A stretch of 64,000 nucleotides of DNA from Aminipila butyrica (GTDB lineage: Bacteria; Bacillota; Clostridia; Peptostreptococcales; Anaerovoracaceae): contig NZ_CP048649.1 of assembly GCF_010669305.1 (NCBI RefSeq), forward strand, positions 3,100,001-3,164,000. The letters run 5' to 3'. The notes under the pieces are model-generated. The model was not told the origin of the DNA and searched no databases. It saw only the letters and a program-made list of their open reading frames with translations. This document shows positions 25,423 through 34,625 of this stretch, piece after piece (the first letter of the stretch is position 1; every line of letters starts with the position of its first letter). The position numbers were made by a program, and so were the translations under genes.

Positions 25423-27208
25423 CTCTGCTGCCCTCCTTATCTGCTCCTTTAGGGGGCCTTTTCCCCAACCTCTTATTGGAGTCTTTATCTGGCGCCGGAT
25501 TCAGCGAACGGTAAAGAATGTGAAGCCTTCCTGCTTTATCCTGCCTGGAATTAACAAATTTCAGCCACTCATCACTTTTTTCTGGATAGTCCAGATGCTC
25601 GGCGAAGGTATGCCAACGGGTTTCCTTCCGTGCCTTCAGATGAGCAATCACCGATTTGCATAAGGTCAAGCGTTCCCGGAGCTCCAATATATATACCAGT
25701 TCCTGCATGTCTTCTGCTGGCAGAGAAACCAGCTGACGTTCCAACTCACGAATTTTGGCTGCCGCCTTTTTCAGTGAGAGTTCATCGTAACGATAAGACT
25801 GACTGATGCCGCCGGCGTATTCATCCATGACCTCCTGCATCTGCTGCTCCAGGTTATCGCTTGTCGGTGACATCTCTTTACTGTTTAAGAAATCCTCCAG
25901 CCATTGTTTTTTTACTTCTATTGCCTTTCTGTCCAGGAGGAAACCGACAGGGCTTGCCGCTGAATCTAAGCCACTCGTCGGCTCCAAAACAGCCCTTTTA
26001 CCTGTGGGCGCCTGCGTATATTTTAAGGCGGCCTTGGCGGCGATCTCTCCTTCCACAAAGGCACCGGTGACATATTTCTGTGGGCAGCCGCCTGCCACAT
26101 CCCCTGCTGCGAACAAGCCTCTAATCGTTGTCTCCCGGCAGACATCTACCCAATATCCGCTGGCGGTGTGCCCTCCTACGATATAGGGCTCAGTGCCCTC
26201 AATTTCTACATTTTGTACGCTGGGCGTCAATCCGCTTTCCAGCCATCTCAGGGTTTGGCTGGGTGCCATGTTAAGATAGGCCTTCTGCAAATCCTGGTCC
26301 TGCTCCTTGGTAATGCCCACCGTGCGGAGATAGCAGGGCCCTCGGCCTTCCAGGTTTTCAGTCACCGTCCCATGCACCCGCTGGGAGGTGGTGATTCCAT
26401 ATCTCTGCTCATATACCTCACCTCTGCTGTTAATCTGTTTTGCGCCTACCCCCTGGGCCAGTGTGCCTGTGGGAGCAATGGTATCCTTGCATCTTAAGGC
26501 AATAAATCGCATCTCAAAAGTGGTCATTTCTGCCCCCGCCCGAATGCCCATGGCATAACCGGCTCCAGTGTTAAAGGGCGGATACCACATTTTATGCCGG
26601 GAAAAACCGGGGTGGTTTGGCTTATACAGCCCAGAAGCACCGCCGGTAGCGCACAGCACCGCCTTTGCCGAGAGGACATACAGTATGGGTTCATCCACGC
26701 TTATACCATACGCACCGAGAACCCGGTTGTCTTTCACGATGTACTCAAATACATTAACACGGTTTAAAACCGTAATCTGCTCTTGTTCGGAAACTGCCTC
26801 CGCCAGAATAGGTTTGATGTTTTCACCGTTGATTTTAATGTTACGGTTTCCCCGGGTTACATATTTTCCCTGTTCATCCTTTAGAATGGTAAGGCCAAGC
26901 TTTTCCAATTTTTTCGCTGTACGATTAAGCCCTTCTGCCATGGTAAGAAGTAAATCCTCCCGCACAATTTCCTGGGCATCCACTCGGGCATACTCCACAT
27001 AATCTTGAGGGGATTTCCCCGGAACAATGTAAGCATTGATGGCGTTAACACCGGCAGCCAAGCATCCGCTCCGTTTAATATCTGCCTTTTCAGCGATCAG
27101 CACACTTCCCGCCGAGTGCTCGCAAAAGGTCAGTGCTGAGTAGCATCCTGCCGTACCTCCGCCGATGATTAAAAAATCTGTATTAAGGTATTCTGTCTTT
27201 AGAAACAT
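25412..27208 (-). CDS. aprA: Adenylyl-sulfate reductase alpha subunit-like flavoprotein (AprA-like)
   Basis: 598 residues of the fumarate reductase/AprA flavoprotein family: FAD-binding IIGGGTAGCYSAL at 14-26, central NTGAGYAMGIRAGAEMTTFEMRF, and the second FAD motif GLFAAGDVAGGCPQKYVTGAF. With the small ferredoxin it should reduce APS to sulfite plus AMP. First gene of the sulfate activation/reduction operon. Its promoter has a poor -35 and a LacI-type operator at the same distance as in front of sbp, suggesting activation by the divergent LacI-family protein. Confidence 0.92.
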   Translation of the reverse strand: MFLKTEYLNTDFLIIGGGTAGCYSALTFCEHSAGSVLIAEKADIKRSGCLAAGVNAINAYIVPGKSPQDYVEYARVDAQEIVREDLLLTMAEGLNRTAKKLEKLGLTILKDEQGKYVTRGNRNIKINGENIKPILAEAVSEQEQITVLNRVNVFEYIVKDNRVLGAYGISVDEPILYVLSAKAVLCATGGASGLYKPNHPGFSRHKMWYPPFNTGAGYAMGIRAGAEMTTFEMRFIALRCKDTIAPTGTLAQGVGAKQINSRGEVYEQRYGITTSQRVHGTVTENLEGRGPCYLRTVGITKEQDQDLQKAYLNMAPSQTLRWLESGLTPSVQNVEIEGTEPYIVGGHTASGYWVDVCRETTIRGLFAAGDVAGGCPQKYVTGAFVEGEIAAKAALKYTQAPTGKRAVLEPTSGLDSAASPVGFLLDRKAIEVKKQWLEDFLNSKEMSPTSDNLEQQMQEVMDEYAGGISQSYRYDELSLKKAAAKIRELERQLVSLPAEDMQELVYILELRERLTLCKSVIAHLKARKETRWHTFAEHLDYPEKSDEWLKFVNSRQDKAGRLHILYRSLNPAPDKDSNKRLGKRPPKGADKEGSRDEY

Positions 27209-27240
27209 GTTATTTCCTACTTATCATACAATTTTAGTAT

Positions 27241-27293
27241 AGTATAGTATCACTATTAGAGAAAATCTAGTGTAATTTACGCAAACGTTATAC
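27241..27293 (-). promoter_or_regulatory. aprA promoter with upstream LacI-type operator 1
   Basis: Minus-strand -10 TATACT (27246-27241) with a weak TAGATT (27269-27264) as -35 and 17-bp spacing. Operator CGCAAACGTTATAC lies at 27280-27293, its centre 45.5 bp from the distal end of the -10. The TATAC units are repeated, so a -10 shifted by 5 bp (27236-27241) is possible. Confidence 0.7.
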
Positions 27294-27326
27294 CCCTTTC
27301 GTGCTGATTTCATCACAGTTTAATCG

Positions 27327-27340
27327 CGCAAACGTTATAC
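27327..27340 (+). promoter_or_regulatory. LacI-type operator 2 in the aprA-lacI gap
   Basis: Second exact copy of CGCAAACGTTATAC, 47 bp from the first, in direct orientation. It is likely bound by the LacI-family protein encoded at 27456. Confidence 0.75.
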
Positions 27341-27370
27341 ATTTAATTTTGTAAACAGAAGCGATTTCAC

Positions 27371-27404
27371 TTGTAAAAGTCATCAATTCGTTGTAATATT
27401 ACAA
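27371..27404 (+). promoter_or_regulatory. Candidate lacI promoter overlapping a 14-bp palindrome
   Basis: TTGTAA (27371-27376), 17 bp, TAATAT (27394-27399). The -10 falls inside the perfect palindrome TTGTAATATTACAA (27391-27404), which could be an autoregulatory or second-regulator site. Confidence 0.5.
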
Positions 27405-27455
27405 AAACCACATAAACATATATGAATACTATGATATAGAAAAGAGGACCCACAG

Positions 27456-28487
27456 ATGACATTGAAAGAAATTGCGGTGCTTGCAGGGGTATCGGTTTCC
27501 ACTGTTTCGCGGATCATCAATTCTCCTGATGACAGCTTTGCTCGAAAAGAGGTGCGGGAAAGAGTCTGGGCGATTATTAAAGAGACTGGCTACGTTCCCA
27601 ATCAAAGTGCCCGAGCGCTGAAACTAAAACAGAACCGTTCTGCCTCCAGCAATCCCTATACCTTAACCTGCATCTTAGGCAGAACAAAAACCCTGGAAGA
27701 TAATCCATTTTTTGCTCAGGTAGCCCGGTCCATAGAGCAACAGGCATTAAACCTAGGCTGCTGCGTATGCCACAGCTATTCGATCTTTGATGTCGATAGT
27801 GCCGGCCTGCAGCTTCGCACAAATACTCCAGAAACCGACGGTGCAATTGTCTTAGGCCGGTTCAGTGCTGAAGCCATGAGCTATATTGATAAGCACTACA
27901 GGAACAAGGTGTATGTCGGCCGAAACGTGATGGATTGCAATTGGGATCAAGTAATTTGCGATGGCTACAGTGCGACGAAGATTGCGCTGGAGTATCTGAT
28001 TTCCTGCGGGCATAAACGAATTGGTTACCTTGGAGAATCTGTCAATGAAGTCCGATACCAAGCTTTTTCAGATATGGTGACTAAGCACGGACTGGATTCT
28101 GACGGAAACTTGGTCTGTCGGTGTCAGCAGAACGGCGACGGTGGCTATATGGGCGCGGACAAAATGATTAAACAGGCAAAGCCACTTCCCACGGCCATCT
28201 TCTGTGCCACGGATATTACAGCCATTGCCGCGGTCCGCAGATTCAGCGAAGAAGGAATCAAAATTCCCAGCCAGCTTTCAGTGATCAGTATGGACAACAT
28301 CGAACTTTCCGCCTATGTCTCTCCCATGCTGACCACGGTGGAAATGCCCATTGTAGAACTTGGTAACATCGCGGTGCAAACACTGCTAGATCGAATCAAC
28401 AAGCGCCACAGGCTGCCGATGAAAATCTTTCTGCCCAATAAGCTGATGATTCGAGAGAGTGTGGTAAAATATCCTGCTTCTACTTAA
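27456..28487 (+). CDS. LacI-family regulator, probable controller of sulfate assimilation
   Basis: 343 residues. N-terminal LacI helix-turn-helix and hinge (TLKEIAVLAGVSVSTVSRII, then YVPNQSARALK), followed by a periplasmic-binding-protein-like effector domain (YLISCGHKRIGYLGE, AIFCATDITAIAAVRRFSEEGIKIP, TTVEMPIVELG). Family members usually sense sugars or nucleosides. This one stands between the aprA-cys operon and, further on, the sulfate uptake operon; GCAAACG operators precede both. The ligand is unknown. An intermediate such as APS or O-acetylserine is speculation. Confidence 0.92.
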   Translation: MTLKEIAVLAGVSVSTVSRIINSPDDSFARKEVRERVWAIIKETGYVPNQSARALKLKQNRSASSNPYTLTCILGRTKTLEDNPFFAQVARSIEQQALNLGCCVCHSYSIFDVDSAGLQLRTNTPETDGAIVLGRFSAEAMSYIDKHYRNKVYVGRNVMDCNWDQVICDGYSATKIALEYLISCGHKRIGYLGESVNEVRYQAFSDMVTKHGLDSDGNLVCRCQQNGDGGYMGADKMIKQAKPLPTAIFCATDITAIAAVRRFSEEGIKIPSQLSVISMDNIELSAYVSPMLTTVEMPIVELGNIAVQTLLDRINKRHRLPMKIFLPNKLMIRESVVKYPAST

Positions 28488-28542
28488 AACAGCCCCTTTC
28501 CGCTGCCTTCTCCGCATATTCTACATATAAGCAAGAGAACTT

Positions 28543-28582
28543 AAAGGTTCGTGTCTTCCCTTGGGAATTCACGAACCTTTTT
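28543..28582. terminator. Bidirectional terminator between lacI and cysA
   Basis: AAAGGTTCGTG / CACGAACCTTTTT stem with a 16-base loop between convergent genes. Confidence 0.9.
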
Positions 28583-28583
28583 A

Positions 28584-29642
28584 TCAGATGACAATGGTAT
28601 TGTCACTTTTCAATGACGCGTTTTCCACCAACAATACCTCTTCATCATTATAGAGATATAGCCGATAAATCAAGACGTTGACCTTATCTCCTACTGCCAA
28701 TGCTTCATCCTCAAGAGAACGGTACGCTATAAGTTTTTTATCACCAATATTTAGATGTAGTTCAAAATTATTTCCTCGAAAGAAAATGTCTTCAATGATG
28801 CCCTGCTCCGAGGCATGGGGATAAATCACCTTATTAACCTTTGATACGCTGATAAATTCAGGGCGTATTACTGCACTGTCGTACTTCTCATGGCGTTTAA
28901 ATCCATGAAGCTCACCATAGTTTTCAATGGTCAAGGACTCCCCGATAAACCTGGCAGCAAAGGGGGAAGAAGGATTTTTATAAATTTCCACCGGAGTACC
29001 AATCTGCTCGATGCGTCCACGGTTGGTAATGATGATTTCATCCGCAATCTCTACCGCCTCGTCCTGATCGTGGGTAACAAAGATGCTGGTGATGCCCACC
29101 TTATTGATGGTTTCACGAAGCCATGTACGCAGCTCCTTTCTAACCTTTGCATCAATTGCAGCAAAAGGCTCGTCAAGAAGCAGCAGATGTGGATTGGGGG
29201 CCAGGGCCCGGGCGAAAGCAACCCGCTGTTTCTGTCCCCCCGAAAGCTGATGTGGCCGCCGTTGTTCCAGCCCTTCAAGCTGGGTCAACCGAACCAATTC
29301 ATTAACCCGCTGGCGTATGTATGCTTTATCCTTTTTCTGCACCTCAAGACCAAAAGCGATATTATCGAATACGGTCATATAACGGAAAAGAGCGTAATTT
29401 TGAAATACAAAGCCAATTCCCCGCTGACTGGCCGGAATATCGTTCACCCGTTTTCCGTCGATGAGAATATCCCCGCTATCGGGGTTCTCCAACCCTGCAA
29501 GCATGCGAAGGATAGTGGTTTTGCCGCTGCCAGAAGGGCCAAGAAGTCCAATCAGTTTCCCCTTTTGGATGGAAAAACTCACATTATCTGATGCCTGATA
29601 CCCACCAAATTTTTTATTAATGCCTTTTAATTCAACATACAT
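28584..29642 (-). CDS. cysA: Sulfate/thiosulfate ABC transporter ATPase (CysA)
   Basis: 352 residues: Walker A GPSGSGKTT, Q-loop FQNYALF, signature LSGGQKQRVAFARALA, Walker B LLLLDEPFAAID, H-loop VTHDQDEA, and a TOBE-like C-terminal regulatory domain (about 240-352). ATG 29642 is preferred, 4 bp after the cysW stop; a longer in-frame start at 29681 would run into cysW and lacks a better ribosome binding site. It powers sulfate import by CysT and CysW. Confidence 0.95.
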   Translation of the reverse strand: MYVELKGINKKFGGYQASDNVSFSIQKGKLIGLLGPSGSGKTTILRMLAGLENPDSGDILIDGKRVNDIPASQRGIGFVFQNYALFRYMTVFDNIAFGLEVQKKDKAYIRQRVNELVRLTQLEGLEQRRPHQLSGGQKQRVAFARALAPNPHLLLLDEPFAAIDAKVRKELRTWLRETINKVGITSIFVTHDQDEAVEIADEIIITNRGRIEQIGTPVEIYKNPSSPFAARFIGESLTIENYGELHGFKRHEKYDSAVIRPEFISVSKVNKVIYPHASEQGIIEDIFFRGNNFELHLNIGDKKLIAYRSLEDEALAVGDKVNVLIYRLYLYNDEEVLLVENASLKSDNTIVI

Positions 29643-29646
29643 AACA

Positions 29647-30456
29647 TCACCCTTCCTTGCTCTTAACACGACGCTCGACAATGAAGCGCAAAATCAGAAT
29701 AATCACCGCAAATACCACTAATATGGAAGAAACCGCAAATGCCGCCGTGAGATTAAATTCGTTAAACAAGATCTCCACGTGCAAGGGCAGTGTGTTGGTT
29801 TTCCCTCTCAAATGGCCTGACACAACAGAAACTGCACCAAATTCCCCCAGTGCACGGGCAGTGCACAGAATCACACCGTAGAGCAGACTCCATTTGATAT
29901 GTGGAAAAGTAATCTTGCGAAAAATTCGAAACCCATTGGCTCCCATCAATGCGGCGGCTTCTTCCTCATCGCTGCCCTGGGCCTGCATCAGCGGAATCAA
30001 TTCACGAGAAACAAAAGGAAATGTCACAAAAATTGTGGCCAGTACAATTCCGGGGACGGCAAAGACTATTTTGGCTCCCAACGCCTCTACCAGGGGATTA
30101 GCCCAGCCAATGCGCCCAAAAACCAGTATAAACACGAGACCAGCAATGATAGGCGAGATGGAAAAGGGAATATCAATCAACGTCGTCAAGGCCTGCTTGC
30201 CCCGGAATCGAAACTTGGTGATTGCCCAGGCCGCAAATAGCCCAAACACGGTATTAATCACAACCGTGATAGACGTAGCAAAAAGAGTAAGTTCCATGGC
30301 TTTGACGGCATAATCATCGGTAATTGCTGCCCCAAAGGTCTCCCAGCCCTGCCTAAGAGCGTAAACCAACACCGTAATCAGCGGCAAGATCAGCATGACA
30401 ACCAGAAAGGCTATGCCTAAACCAATCAACACGATTTGAACGATTTTACTTTTCAA
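29647..30456 (-). CDS. cysW: Sulfate ABC transporter permease (CysW)
   Basis: 269 residues with six membrane spans and the cytoplasmic EAA loop (EEEAAALMGANGFRIFRKITFPHI). It pairs with CysT. The start lies 1 bp after the cysT stop. Part of the operon sbp-cysT-cysW-cysA. Confidence 0.95.
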   Translation of the reverse strand: MKSKIVQIVLIGLGIAFLVVMLILPLITVLVYALRQGWETFGAAITDDYAVKAMELTLFATSITVVINTVFGLFAAWAITKFRFRGKQALTTLIDIPFSISPIIAGLVFILVFGRIGWANPLVEALGAKIVFAVPGIVLATIFVTFPFVSRELIPLMQAQGSDEEEAAALMGANGFRIFRKITFPHIKWSLLYGVILCTARALGEFGAVSVVSGHLRGKTNTLPLHVEILFNEFNLTAAFAVSSILVVFAVIILILRFIVERRVKSKEG

Positions 30457-30457
30457 A

Positions 30458-31306
30458 CTACGACCCCCTTGCTACTTTGTTTATTGCTGCCTGGAGTACA
30501 TTGATTCCAAACAATATCACGAATGCAAATAGAATCATCACCAGGGCAATTGACGTTGCAGCAGCATAGTTAAACTGCTCTAGCTTACTCATGATAATCA
30601 ACGGCGTTATCTGCGTTTTGTAGGGGATATTCCCTGCAATAAACACGACACTCCCATATTCACCGATAGCCCGTGCAAAAGCCAGACCGAAGCCAGTTAA
30701 CGCCGCCGGCAAGATCTCTGGTAAAATGACTTTACAAAAGATACGGAATCTACTGGCACCCAACACCGTAGCCGCTTCCTCAAACTGTGGGTCAAGCTTT
30801 TCCAGTACAGGCTGGATTGACCGCACAACAAAAGGAATGCCGATAAAGACCATGGCGATAGTGATTCCTATGGTAGTATAGGAAATCTTTACATCGATTT
30901 TATCAAACAGGGCGCCGATCCAGCCCTTGTCAGAATACAACGTAGTAAGGGCGATACCTGCAACTGCGGTGGGCAAAGCGAAGGGCAATTCAATCAAGCC
31001 ATCCAGCAAGCTTTTCAAGGGGAATTGGTAACGTGTTAAAATCCAAGCTAGAAGAATCCCAAAACTGACATTGATGACAGCCGCAATTAACGCACAAGAA
31101 AAGCTGACTTTATAAGTGGCCATAGTCTGCTCATCTGTAATATTCTGCCAGAAACCTGCAAAAGTTGTATCCGAAAGAGTGAGCAGTACCGAGCATAAAG
31201 GGATAAGTACAATCAGACTGAGCATCGTAATGGTGATGCCCATGGAAAGTCCGAATCCCGGAATTACTGTATTATTTCTTTTTCTTTTATTTTTCAGGCT
31301 GAGCAT
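30458..31306 (-). CDS. cysT: Sulfate ABC transporter permease (CysT/CysU)
   Basis: 282 residues with six membrane spans and an EAA loop (FEEAATVLGASRFRIFCKVILPEI). Start ATG 31306 is chosen because GGGGGA lies 7 bp upstream; an ATG seven codons earlier (31327) lacks a good site. It follows the binding-protein gene by 98 bp. It forms the channel together with CysW. Confidence 0.95.
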   Translation of the reverse strand: MLSLKNKRKRNNTVIPGFGLSMGITITMLSLIVLIPLCSVLLTLSDTTFAGFWQNITDEQTMATYKVSFSCALIAAVINVSFGILLAWILTRYQFPLKSLLDGLIELPFALPTAVAGIALTTLYSDKGWIGALFDKIDVKISYTTIGITIAMVFIGIPFVVRSIQPVLEKLDPQFEEAATVLGASRFRIFCKVILPEILPAALTGFGLAFARAIGEYGSVVFIAGNIPYKTQITPLIIMSKLEQFNYAAATSIALVMILFAFVILFGINVLQAAINKVARGS

Positions 31307-31404
31307 ATGCACATCCCCCAATATCATTCTCTCATTTCAATTGCCGTGGCTGACTAGAACTGCAAAATGCAATTTGCCGAACACGCCAATGATTGTTCAA
31401 GGAA

Positions 31405-32478
31405 TTATTTGCTATAAATCTGGTCAAAAATGGCCCCGTCTGCGAAAAACTTCTCCGTTGCGGCCGTCCAGCCGCCAAATTCGTCGTCGATATTAACCAG
31501 GGTGACCTTGAGATCAAATACATCGCTGAATTCCTTCAGGATGTCTGGATTGGAAGGCCGATAATAATTCTTCCCTTCCAGCCGCTGTGCTTCGTCGGAA
31601 TAAAGGTACTCCAGGTACGCCTTTGACACTTCCTCCGTTCCGTGCTTTTCAACATTGGCATCGACAATCGCCACGGAAGGCTGCGCTAAAATACTCAGGC
31701 TGGGTGTAATGATTTCAAATTCACCCGGATGCTCCTTGATGGCTAGAAAAGCTTCATTTTCCCATGCGAGAAGCACATCCCCCTGACCGTTTTCAACAAA
31801 CGTGGTGGTCGCCCCTCGTGCTCCGGAATCCAGAACTGTCACGTTGGCATAAAGCTTCTTTAAGAACAGCTTGCTCTTTGCTTCATCCCCTCCGTAGAGC
31901 TTATCGGCAAACGCCCAGGCCGCCAGGAAATTCCATCTAGCCCCTCCAGAAGTTTTAGGGTCTGGTGTGATCACTTCGATACCAGGTTTCACAATATCGG
32001 ACCAGTCATTCAGCTTCTTGGGATTGTCTTTGCGAACCAGGAAGACGATGGTAGAGGTGTACGGAGCACTATTCTTGGAGAATTCCTGCACCCAGCCGTC
32101 ATTGATTAATCCAGCCTTGCGCACTTCATCCACATCCCCTTCCAGAGCCAAAGTCACCACATCGGCTTCGTTGCCTTCAATCACCGAGCGAGCCTGTTTC
32201 CCCGATCCACCGTGGGATTGTGTAATCTCCACCTCTTGACCTTTTGTCTCTTTCCAATAATCTTGAAAAAGCTTATTGTACTGCTCGTAAAGCTCGCGGG
32301 TTGGATCATAAGATACGTTTGTGATTTCGACCTTGGCCAGTGCTTTCCCGTCGGCATTTCCGTCTTCATTTGCGCCAGGACTGCCATTTCCTACACAACC
32401 AGTGAAAACTCCTGTCATCAGCGCAAGACTCAATGTTGCAGCCAGCAGTTTTTTGGCAGACAAAGATTTGTTTTTCAT
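31405..32478 (-). CDS. sbp: Sulfate-binding lipoprotein (Sbp/CysP-like)
   Basis: 357 residues from ATG 32478. Signal peptide with lipobox-like TGVFTGC. The mature part has family motifs ITQSHGGSGKQARSVIEG, DVVTLALEGDVD, and TPDPKTSGGARWNFLAAWAF, all typical of sulfate-binding proteins. The in-frame ATG at 32544 would add 22 residues before the signal peptide and is unlikely. First gene of the uptake operon; the promoter and a LacI-type operator lie at 32672-32724, leaving a leader of about 187 bases. Confidence 0.95.
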   Translation of the reverse strand: MKNKSLSAKKLLAATLSLALMTGVFTGCVGNGSPGANEDGNADGKALAKVEITNVSYDPTRELYEQYNKLFQDYWKETKGQEVEITQSHGGSGKQARSVIEGNEADVVTLALEGDVDEVRKAGLINDGWVQEFSKNSAPYTSTIVFLVRKDNPKKLNDWSDIVKPGIEVITPDPKTSGGARWNFLAAWAFADKLYGGDEAKSKLFLKKLYANVTVLDSGARGATTTFVENGQGDVLLAWENEAFLAIKEHPGEFEIITPSLSILAQPSVAIVDANVEKHGTEEVSKAYLEYLYSDEAQRLEGKNYYRPSNPDILKEFSDVFDLKVTLVNIDDEFGGWTAATEKFFADGAIFDQIYSK

Positions 32479-32592
32479 AGATAATACCCTCATTTCTTTT
32501 ATATTTTTTGTTTCTATATTATGAGAAAAGCCTCTGAGAGGCATTCTTCGCTCACCTACGTTCGCATTTAAGCTGTAGCTTTTCTTGATATT

Positions 32593-32628
32593 CTGGTCAT
32601 ATCACATTCCTTCATTTCATATGACCAG
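32593..32628 (-). other. 10-bp inverted repeat in the sbp leader
   Basis: CTGGTCATAT (32593-32602) / ATATGACCAG (32619-32628), perfect, with a 16-base loop, within the predicted 5' leader of sbp. No T-run follows, and I do not recognise any known riboswitch class. The remaining bases of the gap 32479-32900 hold the sbp promoter/operator and the terminator of the next operon. Confidence 0.55.
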
Positions 32629-32671
32629 TTGGGCAAATTCATATTATTCCTGTATGTTTAGTATGAAATAC

Positions 32672-32724
32672 ATCATATAAAAAAATCTATTCACTTGCAA
32701 CAGTAAATTTGTAAATCGTTTGCG
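32672..32724 (-). promoter_or_regulatory. sbp promoter with upstream LacI-type operator
   Basis: Minus-strand TTGCAA (32700-32695), 17 bp, TATGAT (32677-32672). Operator GTAAATCGTTTGCG at 32711-32724 matches the reverse complement of the aprA operator at 12 of 14 bases, and its centre lies 45.5 bp from the distal end of the -10, exactly as at aprA. Confidence 0.75.
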
Positions 32725-32802
32725 TGCCGCTACAGAGCCTTTACTACTCGTTCGTCTTCAGTGTCATGCTTTTCTTTTAAATAAATATCTTAACTAACAA
32801 CA

Positions 32803-32835
32803 AAAGAAGCATAGTTCAACCTATGCTTCTTTCCA
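32803..32835 (-). terminator. Terminator of the siderophore uptake operon
   Basis: AAAGAAGCATAG / CTATGCTTCTTT stem with a six-base loop. On the minus strand it is followed by TTTTGTTGTT. Confidence 0.88.
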
Positions 32836-32900
32836 ACTGTAGCCAAGCTTTTTCTTGTCTACCCTTTTTTCTTTGTCTGATAATCTTTTATTCTTAAAAT

Positions 32901-34625
32901 CTACGAGGCCTGGACTTCATGGAGGCGAGAGAATATACCGCCTCTGCCAATCAACTCATCATGTGTCCCCATCTCTGCAATACCCGTTCCCTCCAGCACA
33001 ACAATCAAATCAGCATCCCGCGTCGTAGAAAGCCGATGGGCAATCACCAATGTCGTTCGCTCCTTTGAAATCTCGTCTAAAGCCGCCTGAATCTCCCTCT
33101 CTGTTTTTGTATCCAAAGCAGAAGTCGCTTCATCTAAAATTAAAATAGGAGAATCCCTTAAAATTGCACGAGCAATAGCAAGCCGCTGTTTTTGTCCGCC
33201 AGACAGTAAGATGCCGCGTTCGCCAATAATCGTATCATAGCCCCTTTCCATTTTCTCAATGAAATCATGAGCATTTGCTGCTTTTGCTGCCGCAATAACA
33301 TCTTCTCTTGTAGCATCTTTCCAACCATACACAATGTTTTCATATACGGTACCATTAAAAAGAAAGGTATCTTGAAGAACCATGGAGATGTTATCCCGTA
33401 AGCTGGAGAGGGTCACTTCCCGAATATCAACTCCATCAATTAGAACCGCCCCCTCTTGAGGGTCATAAAACCGATTAATTAAGTTGGCAATGGTACTCTT
33501 ACCGACACCTGTTGTCCCAACCAAAGCCACCGTTTGCCCTGCATGAATGGTAAGGTTTATATTTTCCATTACCGGAATTTCTTCCTGATAAGCAAAAGAG
33601 AGGTCTTTCAGCACGATTTCACCTTGGACTTGCTGAAATATTTTTGCATTCTTTTTTTCTTTTACTTCTGGGATTTCATCAAGAACATCAAATACCCTGC
33701 GGCATCCCGCCCCCGCTTCTCCTGCCTTTTCTACAAGACCAGAAAAACTCTTTACCGGCCCATAAAACATCGAAAGGTACATGATAAATCCAACAATATC
33801 CGCAATGCTCACCTCTTCAATTCCCACTAAATAGCCACCATAAACGACTACAATCACCGTTCCCAGCGCCGTGACAAAGGCCAGCAATGGATAGGTTGTT
33901 TCAAAAAAGAAACTTGCGCGGAGATAGGCTAAACTGTGGCGTAAAGAAAGCTCTGCCACTTTGCGTTCTTCATGGCTTTGCTGGTTAAAGATTTGAATTT
34001 CCTTGATGCCCGAAAGGTTATCCTGTACAGTCCCTGCAAGTTCTCCTCTAACCCTGGAATTTTCTTTCCAGGTTGGCGACACATGACGGCTCTGCCAAAG
34101 GGTAATCCCCAGTAGAAAAGGAATCGTAATCAAACTCATCAAGGCAAGTTTTGCGTTAATCGTAAACAGCAAAGCTCCCACGCCAATAAAGGTCAGAATA
34201 TTTACCAGAAAATCTGGGATCACGTGGGCTAAAAGCACTTCTGCATCCAGGGCATCATTCACTACACGACCGGTCAAGTCCCCTGTTCTGCTTTTATGGA
34301 AATATCGCAGGCTCATATGCTGTAACTTCCCGTAGAGCCGCTTGCGCAGATCTGCCACATAATGAAGAGCCGCATAATGATTCAGATATCCTGCCGCAGA
34401 GTTGCCTGCCGCTTGAAGCGCCGTAGCACCTAGAAGAAAAAGACCGATACGCAAGGTTTGTGTTTGAAAATCGCTGCTTCCTTCCGTGGCCAGTGCCGTT
34501 AATTCTCTTAATGCCCACGGAGTATAAAATCCGGCTACCGTGGATACCACGAGGGCACAAACCGCAAGAATCAGATAAATCCAGTACGTTCTTGCCTCTC
34601 GAAATATCCTCAGTGCAGTTTTCAT
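32901..34625 (-). CDS. Exporter-type ABC protein at the end of the siderophore operon
   Basis: 574 residues: six-span transmembrane domain (about 10-310), then Walker A GTTGVGKST, signature LSGGQKQRLAIARAIL, Walker B ILILDEATSALDTKTE and H-loop IAHRLST, the usual MsbA/LmrA-like homodimer layout. The ATG overlaps the stop of the upstream FecE-like ATPase gene by 4 bp, so it belongs to the uptake operon. It could export the siderophore, or take part in its uptake; the sequence does not decide. No siderophore synthesis gene is in the window. Confidence 0.9.
   Translation of the reverse strand: MKTALRIFREARTYWIYLILAVCALVVSTVAGFYTPWALRELTALATEGSSDFQTQTLRIGLFLLGATALQAAGNSAAGYLNHYAALHYVADLRKRLYGKLQHMSLRYFHKSRTGDLTGRVVNDALDAEVLLAHVIPDFLVNILTFIGVGALLFTINAKLALMSLITIPFLLGITLWQSRHVSPTWKENSRVRGELAGTVQDNLSGIKEIQIFNQQSHEERKVAELSLRHSLAYLRASFFFETTYPLLAFVTALGTVIVVVYGGYLVGIEEVSIADIVGFIMYLSMFYGPVKSFSGLVEKAGEAGAGCRRVFDVLDEIPEVKEKKNAKIFQQVQGEIVLKDLSFAYQEEIPVMENINLTIHAGQTVALVGTTGVGKSTIANLINRFYDPQEGAVLIDGVDIREVTLSSLRDNISMVLQDTFLFNGTVYENIVYGWKDATREDVIAAAKAANAHDFIEKMERGYDTIIGERGILLSGGQKQRLAIARAILRDSPILILDEATSALDTKTEREIQAALDEISKERTTLVIAHRLSTTRDADLIVVLEGTGIAEMGTHDELIGRGGIFSRLHEVQAS

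Noticed and set aside
32479..32671. SAM (S-box) riboswitch or T-box before the sulfate transporter
   Set aside because: I could not find the conserved S-box core or a T-box sequence, and no terminator follows the stem in the leader.
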